DNA of 64,000 nt, taken from Hedera helix (Eukaryota; Streptophyta; Magnoliopsida; Apiales; Araliaceae). The position numbers and the translations under genes were made by a program. Positions 34,844 through 48,616 of the stretch are shown here, piece by piece. The stretch is from NCBI GenBank assembly GCA_947179155.2, contig OX359270.1, positions 5,756,577 through 5,820,576 of the forward strand, read 5' to 3'. The notes beneath the pieces are model-generated. The model ran no database searches and had not been told where the DNA came from. It saw only the letters and a list, made by a program, of their open reading frames with translations. Position 1 is the stretch's first letter. Every line of letters starts with the position of its first letter.

Positions 34844-37800
34844 CTAATGGCACCTTGAACCAGAGAATTCCTCAAAAATCTAGAAAAAAAGACTGTTGAC
34901 TTCCTCGAGGTCTGCAGCTCGGAGTATAAATGCTTCTACATTTGTTGAGCATTTCGCCATCCTACTGCTCAGAGGTCCTGGAATCCGGATTTTTTTTCCA
35001 TCTGCAAGGAACATTTGTACATACATATGGAAAACCATTAGTGTATATATGGCCATCTTAAATTGAAATTAGTGTAATTCAAGAAAATGCAAAACTATCC
35101 AGAGCCCAATGATGCATTGACCAAGAGTGTTTGTAGCTTATTTTAATCTACTGAGAAAGCCTTTGCTATATGGTAAAAAGAGGCTTCTTCTAGGATTATG
35201 TGGGCTGACCATATTTCCTGTTCAGCTGTTCTATTTGATATGAAAATATTTTTCAGAACTAGTTTTAGCTACTACGAATAACTTGACCACAATTGTAACT
35301 AAACATTACAGAATTCAGCTAGGTTCAAGATCGGTCACACAACAATGATCATATGCCAACAAGAAGAGTTTAATGGAAATTCAAGAAATGCACTTGTACC
35401 TCTACTTACAGAAGAATGCTCAAGGCACCATGTGAGAAGTTCTTCGCCGCAAACATCCCTTTCAGACAAGGGAACTATATTCTTATCTTCTCCAATGCTC
35501 TCGAGCTTCCCTCGAACAATGAAAACCATCTTATCAATAAGACCACCACGAACTAGAATTCTGCTTCCTTTGATATATGTTTTTTGTCTGAGTCTCTCGC
35601 ATATGGCATCTAAGATGGGTTCATCCATCAGAGCAAATATTCGAACCTGAAAATGTAAAATATTGATTTTCTTAGATAAAACAAGAAGAAGAGAATGCAG
35701 CTAATGGGGTAACTAATCCACCAGAAAGAAATACAAATACTTCCAATCACCATGGATATTGGATGGTGCTACTCATCAAGACCAACCCACTGCCAGGACC
35801 AAATGCAAATTAGAATAAAACTAAGACAATAATAACGAAATTAAAAGTTACTACTTCATCCCTAAGAAGATGAATACGGAGAGATACTCATCCCAGAAAA
35901 TCCTAGTGTTGCATCAATCCAAAGATAACAAAGACAGAAACCACTAAAAATTAAAGCAAGTTATTCTTCTTTCTACTGCAAATGCCCCAAAAACTGGTCC
36001 TGTACAAACACTCCATTGACCAAGCACCCATGATTCACAAAGCAAAACTAGTTGTGAATAAGTCTAGCTATTCATATTGCATGAAGTACTGATCTTAGAG
36101 AAAGGGCCTTGGTGGGGGGTATCATGGGTTTTGAGTTTTTTCAGAATCAGTGATCAATAACTTTACAAATAAACCCTTCTAAAGGAGCTGAATGAACAGA
36201 AAACTACTTGGAAAAAAAAACAATCTAACGTCTTTTTCAACAGGTTCAGAGTCCAATTTAAGATGTGGAGACTAGGATAATAATATGATATTCATCATAT
36301 GGTAGAAGCAAGTTATACCTTCAAGCGTGCTCTAAGATGTGAATACATCTGACAATGGATCCAATATTTCCTAACAGTCTTAATTATTTTATCACTTAAA
36401 ACCTCCACTTGCATTTGGAGAAAAGACAAGGTGCCTTGTAATGCACAAACTAAAAACAAGCATACTGTATTAACAGAATCAGGGAAAGCCACAGAAAGAC
36501 AAAGGACTTCTTCTCAAGAACTTGCAAAACTAAGCTCGATTCCACGTGGGTAACTAGTAGCTCTAAATCTTAAGATGTTAGAGAATCCAATCAATATACA
36601 TCATGCTTTAACATTTGTATGTTCAACTCTCAATTTCATATCAAGAGGTCAACCAAAGTGCACCAACTGCAGTTACTGCACTAACATTACAAAGTATTAA
36701 CTGTATCAACTTGATAGGGAAATCAAATGCTATCCAGAAAACTTTCAAGACCTTACAGACCATAATCTAATACACTATTAAGTTACCAACTGCTTTTGAA
36801 GAATAAGCTATACTCGAATGGAGCAAATATTATATATAGTGCTTTAAAAGATTGTGAGAGAAAATGGGAATCATGACAAATACTCGGAGAAATTGAGCAC
36901 TTTGAGCTGAATGCAGTACCAACACATTGTACGGATTTGTAGCACAATCTTGCCTACCTAATCTAAAACACAATACAATTGCAGTGACAACCAAAGGGTG
37001 AATAACGTAGAAATACTAAGAAGTTTTGATACCTTACATATGTTTCTACATAAATTATTTATGTTCCATAAAATAAAAGGCCACCTATGTTTGATGTCAC
37101 TAAAGTTATTTCATTATGAGGTGATGAAAAAGATGCGTATAAAGCTTTGAAAATCCAGCTTTTCTTGAAGCGGAAACTTCATTATAATATAAACCACATT
37201 TTACTTGTATATAAACCACTTTCTTAACTTCATAAAGTAATATGTTTCAGATGTCCCAACTCATTCCCCTTAAGAAGTTCTAGTGAACTAAATAATTGAA
37301 GAATTATGAGTAACACAAAATGCATAGGCTCCAGTCTTCTTTTTTGAACACCCCCACTTTGGAGGGATATCAGTACTAGTACAAATGAATTACATAATGA
37401 ACATTAAGAATATCGGTAAACCTCGCACTCTGGGTGAGAATACAAACCCATTTGATGAGAGAACCAAAACAATTTTGAGTAAAATCCCACATTGATGTTG
37501 CATGGTAGAGGTCCTAAGTTCTGCTCCCTAACCTTAACAGACTTAGAGAGACAGGAGTGACAAACTACCTAGTGAATCCAAGATTCTTCTCAGGAGCAGT
37601 AAGGATGATCTACCATAAGAACTCATAGATTATAATAAAATACCAGATTTTAGCTCACTTTTTTGACAAATTTTAAGAGGTGCCAACGTATATCACTTTG
37701 AAGATCTTCAGGAAAATTCTTCGTCAGCATCACTTCATTTACCCCACTGGTGGCAGCCCAATTGTAATGTTCTGATTGGCGGACTTGCTTGCATTGTGGA

Positions 37801-40800
37801 GCACTTATACAGGTCAACTTCCATGGAACGGCACATTCTATGTGAACATGAATTCAGTAATCAGAACTACACCAAGAGATACGTTATGGAGTAACAAATT
37901 AATCCACAAGAGTTTTATACAACCAGATTGATAGGACAAAGGAGTTCACCTGAATTAAATAATTAAATTAATTCTTCAAGATCAACATGTTAAACCTGAA
38001 TCATATTGAGCAGCATTGCATTTTATTCTGATGAAGTTTTCTAGTTATACAGGTTGGCATGATCATGCAGTCATGCTTCTTGTCAACGTACACAGCTAGT
38101 ACTATGTACGTCTCATTTTAGTTGTCCCATTAAAATGGCTGTTGGTGGCACAGATTTCACATGTGCCAAAAAATACAATACTATATCTCATGCCTTCGAT
38201 ATTTATTGTTGAAAATATAGTGAGAACTCACGGTTACAAGTGTACGTATTTCCTGATTACTTTTCTCTTTGATAACTATTCCTGATTACATAATCGATGG
38301 ATTTGCGACAAGATGGGGTTAATACATACATTTCTTAAATTCAAAAGGAACATCATGTTCTATCTCTTAATAAATTAATCTAAAAGCAAATATAAACCAT
38401 ATCCTACATTGGAGTCTTTCACGTGTGTTACACATGCATCATGACTAGTTCTGTAAGTTTACCTGGTTACATTTGTCCAACAAAATTTTCAAAAATAGAG
38501 GGGAAAGACTCTTACACAAGAATCACTTTAGAACATAGATTAGAAACAGGAAAAGAATATTGCAGGGATCCAACTAAAGAAGCTTTGAATCTAAAGCCAA
38601 GTTCTGACAGAGTGTAGCTCATTGGCTTAGTAGTGGACCTCCAAGGTGTCTAAATTTGATTGCTCAACATAAATTTATTTTGTATATACCATATAAGCTA
38701 CTCAAAGTGAAGTGTATTAAAGAAAGAATCACGTAACAAATCAGTTATAAACCAAGACATATCATTAGGCTGAAGCCACTGAACTATGCATCACAGGAAC
38801 CAATCCAAATGCAACTGAGTTAAATCCGAACTAGATAAGACTGAGTCTGAACTATACGTAGATTAAACAATTCAATTTCACAACAACTGGTCAACTGACC
38901 AAGTAGCTATCATTATTCAATTTCATGTTACAGTCATGAAAAGCGAGATAGCGTCAGAGTACAGAATATGTGTGTGTGTGTATAATTTTTAAGTTAAAAA
39001 GAACATGGAAAATTTAAGGAGTTAGAGGTAGATTTCAATGAACAATGGTATATAGAATAATTAAATTGAGGAAAGGAAAAGAAAAAACAGAAGAAAAAAA
39101 GAAGTGGTACCTTCTAAGTTCCTCTGGCAAACGTCGATGGCTCATCCATTGCTCAACATCCCGACGCCTTAGAGTCATTTCCAACCTCCTAAACGAGGAA
39201 AAAACAATAATACATCAGTGGATGGTATTTTACATTTAAGGACACATCGAACTCAACTTGCACAAATATTAGAGACGATCTTTACGGTGTACAAACCCTA
39301 ATTTCTTGTAAGTTGTAAACAGAATGAATAAAAAATTATGAACTATTTTATATTCATGTGATCAAGGTGAAACAGGAAGGATGGAAGCATTCCATTGATA
39401 AATTAACAGTCAGATCATATGCTCCACGTGAATGTGTTTCATGTTCATTTAGTAGGCTTGATATATGAAAATATAGTATTGTAATACCAAACCTCAATTT
39501 TGTCTGAAAAGGTCTTTTTGTTTCTGTTTTTTCCTGATCAGGTACCCCCCCCCCCCCCCCCCCCCCCCCAAATAAAAGCATGGTCAGGTACTTTTATTAG
39601 TCAAGGACTATTAATGTTGATGAGAAGACAGGTTTTGTAGTTAGAATTTCTACATATTCATATACGTCATGTAAATAGCACTTCCATAAGCAAGGTTTTG
39701 GAGTAAATATTATTTCATAAAGATAAGTCAGAGCATACAGTTCGACGGCCAATCAATTTTCAGAGAGAAAATGAAGAGTTTAAGAATATGAGACTAATAA
39801 GTATTTACATGCTCTAAATACAAAGTATATTCGAGTCAACATTCTTTAGTATAAACTGATTGTTAATAAAAGTTTTTACCTGCGTCCAAGAGATTGGAGG
39901 AAGTTTTGCATATTTCCAATGAGAAGAGCGATAAGCAAAAGGCCCAGACCAACGATGGCCATAGTGAAAAGAACTTCCCAAACATAGACACTCGGAACCT
40001 GATTTCCAGCCAGTGTACTAATTTGCTTCGTAAAAATCATCAGAAAGGTAAATTGTCTCAATAGGGAGCACGTCTAGTTTATTGTTAATTAAAATGAAAT
40101 AAATTCACAAAAGCAATTACTCCTTCCATCCCAATTGGATGGACTCCTTTGTTGTAGTATGCAGAATAAGAAATGAAGAAAAAACAAAATTTACTTGTAA
40201 GAAAGAAGGTATTCAGTCACTCAACATAATTAATTAGAAAAATAAGCATTCTTCTAAAATTTTAGTAACTAAAATTGTAAAATAGACTAATTTTGGGGGA
40301 TACTACAAAAGACTAATGATGTGGGTTGATAAGTAATAAATAACAATAACAATAATAATAAATAAAATATGTATATTTATACATTAACTTATCAAATAAT
40401 AATAAATATATATATACTACCTCTGTTCTAAATTATAAAATCATTTTGACTTTTGAAAATCAATTTGAGACATTTCCAAACTCAAAATTGAGATGATTCA
40501 TTAAAAATTATGAAACAAATTTTTTTACAAAGAGTACTACAGTTGGCATAAATTTAGATTCATCTTCCTCGGGTGTGTGAAAGGCTACAAAACCTAACAA
40601 TACTTGAAAGCAATGCCAGCAAAAATGTATTAAAGTAAGTAAAAATTACAAAGGCACTATAATATATTTATTTGAGTGAAATAAGTTTCACTTTGATGCA
40701 TTTAGAAGATCCTGGCATTTACCAAAAAAAATAAACAAATAAAAATTAAATGTACTAAATCTTTTGACGGATTAAATTCTGCCCAACAGATACTACAACA

Positions 40801-43800
40801 TAAGTATACTAAGTTACTAACAAGAACTGCTCCCTCACTTGTACGGTTTTTTTATGAAAAAGTAACTTATGTTTCTTCTCTGACACCTATATAACAAGAG
40901 AAAACTAGAGACAAGAATGGAAAATAAAGAAATCGTTGAGTATACCAGGAACCCCCCAAAACAATGAATACACGTATCTCGTGATTAAATCTGATATTGT
41001 GGTAAGTTGGACAGCGTTAGCATAGATTCCATATGCAAAACTGCCACCACCAACAATACAATCACTCTCATTGACATTGTCCTTCCAGGTTCCCCATGAC
41101 TGTGAATAATCTTTGAATCTCTCAACTTCGTTCCCTTCTCCACAATCTATGAATCTCATACAATTATCTATTCCGGAGATACCACAAGCATCTCTAAGAC
41201 ATTGATTTACCCTCTACAAACAATATTTTGGAAAAAAGAAATGTTAGCTTAGAGGACAACTCACAGTTCTATTTTAACCCAAAAAAATTACTAATCTTCT
41301 AGAATATATAAAACATCAAACATGAAAATACGTAATCATTTAATTAGCAAAAAAAAAAAGAAAATACGTAATCATGCTCAGGTTGTTGGAAAAAACAAGA
41401 AACACAAGGATAAACACACCAAGATACTTTATTTAACTAGCAAAAAGTTCTAACAAGTAGATAGCTAGGAAGAATTGATCAACAATATTGTCATCCTAAT
41501 ATTATAAATGTAATAGTGACATTTTAGGGGAATATAGAAGACAAAAACACAGTGCAAATAGAGTAACAACACGAGAAGGAACCAAATGCAGGTGGCAAGA
41601 CTTTAATGCATGACCTTGTTTTCTTAGGGGCCTTAGAAGATGAAAGTCCGTGTGGAAGGTAGACATTAATCGAGAAGGTAATAGAGGTGTAGGACCAAAG
41701 TAGAACATATGGAACGTTGTTTCAGGGAAAAGGCAAGAATGCAAATAAAGAAGTAACTGAAACTAAAAACAAAAGATACAAAGAGTGAACAATGCCATAT
41801 GCTGGCTCAATTGTCTAATGGGAGGGAGATATCAAAGGTTATAAAATTTAAGCAGTTTGCTTTAGACGTATAGTAGAGAAGCACTTACGAGATTGTTGAA
41901 CTTGCACTCTATATGGTTTGACTATAAGACGCATTTTAGTTTATTTCTCATGGAGAGTTTTAAAGCATAATATATATTTTTGGACTATTTTCTAGAAGTT
42001 TTCTCTTTTAGAGCAATTGATAGCTTGACATACATGGACTAGATTCAAAAAAAAAAATAATACTAAAAAGTCCCAACTGAAAATATTGATGTTCCTATAA
42101 TCAATCATAAATTTAAACCATATTAATTGATATGTATGGACAATATGCCAACATCACCTTTCACAATAGCTAGATCCCAGAAAGAAAAAAAAAAGGAAAA
42201 AAAATATCTCTAAGAATTTAAACTAAAAAAAACTATGAAAATTTTGATGACACCCAAATGCATTTCTTTTAGGAAATGCAGATAAAATTTATATAAATGA
42301 AGAAAAATGTGTTATAATGAAATGAGGTGCACACCAAGTGAAAGGAAAACAAGTTGAAAGATCAAGAGTGCATGGAATTGGTCAAATATAATTTTCTTTT
42401 GAAGTTACAAGGGTACAAACTCAGTATGAAGTATTGAGAATGTTGTTTCAGAAACAATTAATACCACATGAACAACAAATTTTGAAGTATTTATATTCAT
42501 TTGGAATTATAATATTCAATGTATCAAAATGAGAGTCCACTTTTAAAAGTCAATGGTTATAAGAATGTTCTGAGTTGAATATGATCAACATAAACATCAA
42601 GACTTACTAAAAATAAGATGCGATATCCTATAATAATTTTAAAATGTGGAGTCTCATTTTTGAATGTTCCACAACGAAAGACGAAAGTTGGGCTTTAAAT
42701 TTGGACAAGGGAGTCATGTTACTTTCATAGCAAAACAAAGATGAGAAATTACAGTTGTGTAAACAATTGTGCTCAATACCAATAGTAAGGGTGGTTCATA
42801 AAAGTATTTCAACAACTAGTCATGAATTCAATGATCAATAACCCAAGTAACTTCCACCCACCTGTAACCCAAAGAGATAACAGCATGACCCCACAACATG
42901 GCCAGACAAAATAAACATGAGGAGATTGATGACAAAAATCGCCCAAGCTGACTCAAATATGAAACCACTTGCAGACTGACCAACAAGCATAGGGAGAACC
43001 CTATACAACCTGGGAATATACTGGATAAGAATTGATGCACGCAAGAAGTTTTTTGCATAATTTGCCCCAGAAGATGTCATGAACGTTGGAAGGATCAACA
43101 ATATAAGGATCTGCACAATTGAATGAACCAATTTATATCCGCGTATATAAATCATCAGCAAAATGATCATGAAATAAGTGAAACACGTTTTTTGTTTTCA
43201 ACAAAAAAAAAACGAATAAAAGATAACAAACACAATTTCAGGGATTTGGCCTCTACATCACTCTTTGCTCCAATTTCCTGCAATTCTATAAATATTCATC
43301 ATATGATAAATTGTAGAAACAGATTATTAAATAAGTTACAATACTGATCGATACTGCAAATATTAGAATGACGAAACATATTATTACCATTAATAATTTA
43401 TCCATTTCTTTCATTTAGATTTACTAAAAATTCACTCATTAATCTGATTTCTCTTATTTTTGGTAAAATGATGCAAGTTAAACAAAAATCAAGCGACATG
43501 TGTTGATTTAATCTAAGATAACCAAATAAGTAAATACTCATAAGTTGAGGGAAAATGGAAAGAAGTGTAATGCAGAAGAGTAAAATTTAGGATTGCAAAC
43601 AGTATTGCAAGTGAACAAGTACATTTAGGATATATGATGCATACAATTGTTCATTTATGATAACATTTACAAGCCATCATTATAATTATGTATATTGTGC
43701 TACTAACGCAAGAATCAAGAACTGTGGAATATGGTCTTACAAGAAAGAAATATTTCTGAAACGTTCAAGAGAGTATTTTTCACATTACGAAGTCTATGGA

Positions 43801-46800
43801 TTACGAAGTCTATGGACAAAAAAAAGTACTTGTGTTTCTCCTGAAAGCATTCACTTTGTCCCTCAGTAGGTTTACCTTATCCCTCAGCAAAGAGCCCCAA
43901 GTTATGCAGGCCTTACTCATCCAACATGTCTGATATAAGTTTTATGCTAACTAACTTTAGTATGTTCCCTACTATAAAGAGTGGGAAGTTCATTACTAAT
44001 AAGGCCACCTTCCAATAAACAATATTTTAAGGTTTCGGCATGACAGCCACATGATGCATACAGATGATGAGCATTACACACTTACTTGGGGAAGCGGTAA
44101 CACGACAAAGAAGTCAATAAGAAAGTATCCTGAGAGATAATTGAGAGCGATTCTTTTTGGATGGTCAACTAAGTCTCCGGAACCCACCACTCTAGATTCA
44201 GGAGCAACATAAGCCAGCCTAAACTGAGAAAATGTAAATCGAACATGTCACACTCATCAATACATTTCGTACAAAGTACTAGGCACAGATCAGAATATAT
44301 AGAGTGCTTAAATTCATATTATATCTATTTCGTAATTATTAATATCCACAATCTTAAAATTGTTATATAAAAACAACAGTTATGTCCATTATGGATATAC
44401 ACAAATCTGTGCAGTAGCAAAATCAAATTGGTAGCAAAAAAAGTTTAATAATCACAACTTCCCTTTCTGTAAAAAGAGCATGGACTTAATACAGAGTTCT
44501 AAAACAAGCTCTTGGGTAGCATCAAGTAGAAACAATAATATTAATTGTTTAAGATGATATTCATAAGAAAATTAACATTCTAAAACTACATTATTTAACT
44601 AATAATAAATTTATATATAATTGATTGGTAGTAAGAATATAGATAGAAATAGTTTGAACATTGAGTGAAGGATGGAAAAGTAGCAAAAAGAATCTTTCTC
44701 TGATTTTTTGGAAAATAAACAAAATAAAAAATCTATTTTGGTCCCTTCAACCCGATTATTTAGGAGAAGAATCTATTATTTAAATAATTAAATCCTGACT
44801 CAGTTAATAACAACATCAAAGTAATCATAAAAGGAAAGAATGATTGGTTTACCTGAAGAAGCATGTGCAATAAGTAAATGAAATCAGTCATACTTCTGAA
44901 AACCAAAGGTGCTGTTTTCATGGTCCTGTTAATTACTATGCACATGTTAACCTGTAACCAAAGAGGACAACATGTAAAGTTAATGCTATAGTGCTCTTAA
45001 TAAAATCCTGAAACTAATAACAAACATGAATTGGAAAAGCCTTTTTGACTACAGATGAATTTGGAAACAGTAATTAAAGTAGTTTTCCAAAAATAATTGT
45101 GCTAGTAATTTCTATGTAAGCTACCTATCTCTATCTGGGAAAAATGTGTATGTACTTGGTGATTGTCTTATAAGAAGTTAACCTATGCATAAAAAAGATT
45201 TCAGGACCTCATTGTAGAAGATCTCCTTCATTTCCCCTTCATTCCTTTACTTATTTGATGAATAAATTTCTGTTGTGCTACTATTTACAGCTTTATTTTC
45301 TTTATAAGAAAAAATCATGAGCACCAACGCTTTATCCCTTGTTTTGAATTCTTAACCACCACTATTCTAAGAAACCTAAACTATCCATATGAAGATCTCT
45401 CATTGATCCTCAACTCAAATATGCCTTTTATCCTCCTGTGAAAGATCTCAAGGGGAAACACCTTAGGTATGATAAACAGAAAGATCACAAGAGAAAATCT
45501 AGTTAACAAAGGATCACAATAATTAACTCCTACCCAAACTATTAGTTCTACTTACTAAGTCTTTAGGTGAATATTAACCGAACATGTTGGATGGGAAGTA
45601 CTGCCAATTACATTGGCCTCAACCCAGAAAAACCTCTTCCCAGCTTCTCTATTTAGATAATTAATTTATAATCGACTTAGAGAACGTCAGTCGAGCCAAT
45701 ATTTTCAGAAAAATTAGTATATTATGATCTAGTTAAATTATAGGCTTAAAGCAGATAAATGGCATCAATACTTTGAATTCTCTAGTAATGAAAGAAAAAG
45801 AAAGGCCACATCTAAGCCAAGTGAGACTAATTACACAATAAGGCAAGTGACTTCGAAAAAAATGCAAGCATAACCTATAGAAAGTAAGATTTTATGAGTC
45901 AATCATTCTCAATCAAAAACTTTTATACCTAATTTACAGAGAATAGAAAGAAGAAGAGAGGCTCTAAAAAGACTGCCACTAAACATGAGACCACAAAAAA
46001 CTTATCCCACTGTTCAACAATTTTAGCACGTGGATTCATGACCTGGGAACAAATGGATGCAGTGAAGAAAAGGTTCTCCTCACCCAACCTTTGGTGTCAC
46101 CGTAAAGAACATTATGGAACTGAAAAAAGAAACACAATTAACTAATGTAAATCTTGTGAATACATAAAGTACCTCAACACCGGTACAATTGAGATAGGAG
46201 AAAAGGCAATCACTAACGTGCAAAACCAGGGGCAAGGGTGTGTACACGAGGAGAATCCAAAATTAAATAGACCAATACTCCCCAAGAATGAAAAACAATA
46301 AAATATACCTCAATTACATTGATTGTTTAACAGAAAATCACCCAAAATACAATAGAGAAGATCTCAAGTACACTCAAATATACCTCAATCTGGACTTAAC
46401 TCGGTTGGCAAACACAATGCTTACTTACATCTTTATATAAACAATTTATTTCAAATATGAAATTCTTGGCGTTAGTAAAGTGTTAATAGCTTAATTCCCT
46501 CAATTTTACAGGAAGAGCATTTGATGTACCACTACCGTTTGTCTTCATTCTATGGCCATGACCAACACTTGCAATGACTAAGAAAGAGCTCTGAGGTTCT
46601 ATAGCAAAATTTGCTTATGGTAAAAAGTCCATCATCGAGCATAGAATCCATCTGGCGACCTACATAAAGAATTAGCAAAGAGATATGACTAATGATTTTA
46701 GTCAAAACCTTTTCCTTAAAATCTCTTCTTCTGCATGTCTAATCAAAGGTATTGATAAAGTTTATGAGAGAGAGAAATAGTATAGGATGAATTGGAAAGC

Positions 46801-48601
46801 ATGAGGCACACTATGTAGCTCCACAATGTATTTTTATTACACTGTGTAGTATATGACTGAAATACCCCTAAAGTAGAAATTCTTAACTAGTATTAATCCT
46901 AGTTCATGTAGCACAGGGACCTTCAGCCAGATATTTAAAGAAATTAATATTTCAAAATTTAGTCAATCATTGTCAGTAATTTCAATTCTTCACAGGCTTT
47001 GGATCTCTTTAATTAGGCAAGATTAGTAAGAGATTGTGCCAGCCTTTACAAGTATAAGTTTCCCATTCCCCATACGTCATTAGTCTCTCCAGTTCTATCC
47101 CTGCAAACTTGTAAAAATATTTGACTTTACAATGTTCCAGCTTCCATAATTATCATACTACCCCTTAATCTCTCTCGGCCTATCCACCAGTTCCTCTTCA
47201 AGTCCATATGTCACTACAAAATTCTGCTACCTCTTCCTAACCCAGCAATTAGCTCCCTCACTCCAGGAGTACCCATATTATGAGAGAGAGACTTCTTTCC
47301 ACACAACTGTCCATTCTGTCTGGCTCACTCCCTCTCCTCAAAAAATGAAGATAATAAAAGAATATACGCAGATTCTAAGACTGATTAATACCACTCTTTC
47401 TTTAAAACTGGAATTTTTATCTTTTCCATTCCTTATCTACGAACATAATACATACAGCCACATAATGGACGACTCTGATTAAAGTTGTGCTTACCATATC
47501 AAAAAATCATGTAAAGACATATTATCACCAAGAACATCGCCATCTCTTACCACTTAGCTTACATTATCTATCTATAATGAACTCTATTTCTCTGAAATAG
47601 CTAAAGCTTGTGAATTTTATGATTGAAAATAGAGGATTAGAAATATTACATGGATTCTAGCTTTCACTCCTGAGATATAAGATACACTGCAAAACAAAGA
47701 AAAAAAGAGCTAACAGGGTGAACTTGATATACTGTAGGAGGCCAAAAATCACAAAATTGAGAACGAACAGGCATAATTACCTTAATAATTTTCATAACAG
47801 GTTTAAATAATTATCTCAACAAATTTCAATTTGCAAGCCTACAATGCAAAAACAATCCAATAAAAATTTAGTAAATAAATGTTTACATAAACAACTCAAA
47901 TTTGTAAGGTGGAACCACAGTTATGTTCCAACTGTCACCAGAGTTAAAATTCATATTGCAGGCGAACAGTTTCGTTGACTGTAGAGCCTATCAGTGATAA
48001 GTACGAAGTTAAAAATATAAAGAAAAATGGAGAAATACAAAATCACATAAAAGGAAATGGTAGATGTCATTAAAGATCTTTTGGTTTAAGGAGAAAATCA
48101 TACCTTCTGGTCAGATATACCAGATGCTTTTCTGTTCTTCTGCTGCCCCTTAAAGTAAGTTGGACATGTCGTGCAATAAGGATCATTGCACATTCCCAGT
48201 TGGCCAGACCTTAATAAATTTTCTTTGTTTCGCCTATAATTGCTATTTGGCCAATCAATCTGGTTCACTTCGTTGATTGAAGGGTATTTTTCTATTATAG
48301 CCTCAGTTGTTCTGCTCCCTATTGCACCTTGGGTAGGCTGAAAGAGGTTCTCATTCTTAGAGTTAGTATATGAAGGGCCACTCATCTGTATGATTGGACT
48401 TCTTCTTTCACTACGTAAGGGACCAGTATGACCTACAAAGTTGTTTTCAATCTCATAGGAATCCAGAGAGTTCATAGGAATGGATGTTGATGCAGTACGC
48501 ATCCTGGATGTGAATCTTCTAGACTGAGGATTCTCATTTTCATCCACTTGTAAATATGTGGCCGATAGCATCGGTACCTTATCTTTCTCAAAAGCATCCA
48601 T
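34844..48601 (-). pseudogene. CNGC20: CNGC19/20-type ion channel, decayed
   Basis: Exons: 48601-48104, 46119-45938, 44951-44853, 44223-44086, 43110-42862, 41213-40946, 40025-39880, 39188-39111, ~37787-37659, 35646-35400 and 35001-34844. A possible IQ-region relic is near 34575-34640. The parent family forms plasma-membrane Ca2+-permeable channels in immunity. Signatures: GMCNDPYCTTCP, typical of the CNGC19/20 N-terminus; six membrane segments across exons 2-7; pore STLAGNQVPS; EMTLRRRDVEQWMSHRRLP; CNBD VCGEELLTWCL. Damage: exon 2 lacks one base (182 nt, stop after FVP); an extra G in the G6 run at 40952-40957 shifts the pore exon; an extra base in the homopolymer at 34884-34890 gives a stop after NSLF. 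Conserved residues are also lost: GSCWY became GSCCY, AATRGV became AATSGV, and the CNBD Gly before DVCGEE became Arg. The acceptor of the ~37787 exon is not canonical. Indels could be base-call errors, but both neighbouring genes have none. Confidence 0.72.
39545..39569 (+). repeat. 25-base C homopolymer
   Basis: A run of 25 C in a CNGC intron, after TGATCAGGTA and before AAATAAAAG. On the minus (gene) strand it is poly-G. Confidence 0.9.
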
Positions 48602-48616
48602 TTCTTGAGTTGTACA

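Noticed and set aside
40946..40957. Donor GTTCCT directly after TTTTGGGG as the true end of the pore exon
   Set aside because: It would keep the frame but delete the two residues between FWG and QIST. The GTATAC donor six bases on gives full family length with one extra G, so a frameshift explains the sequence better.
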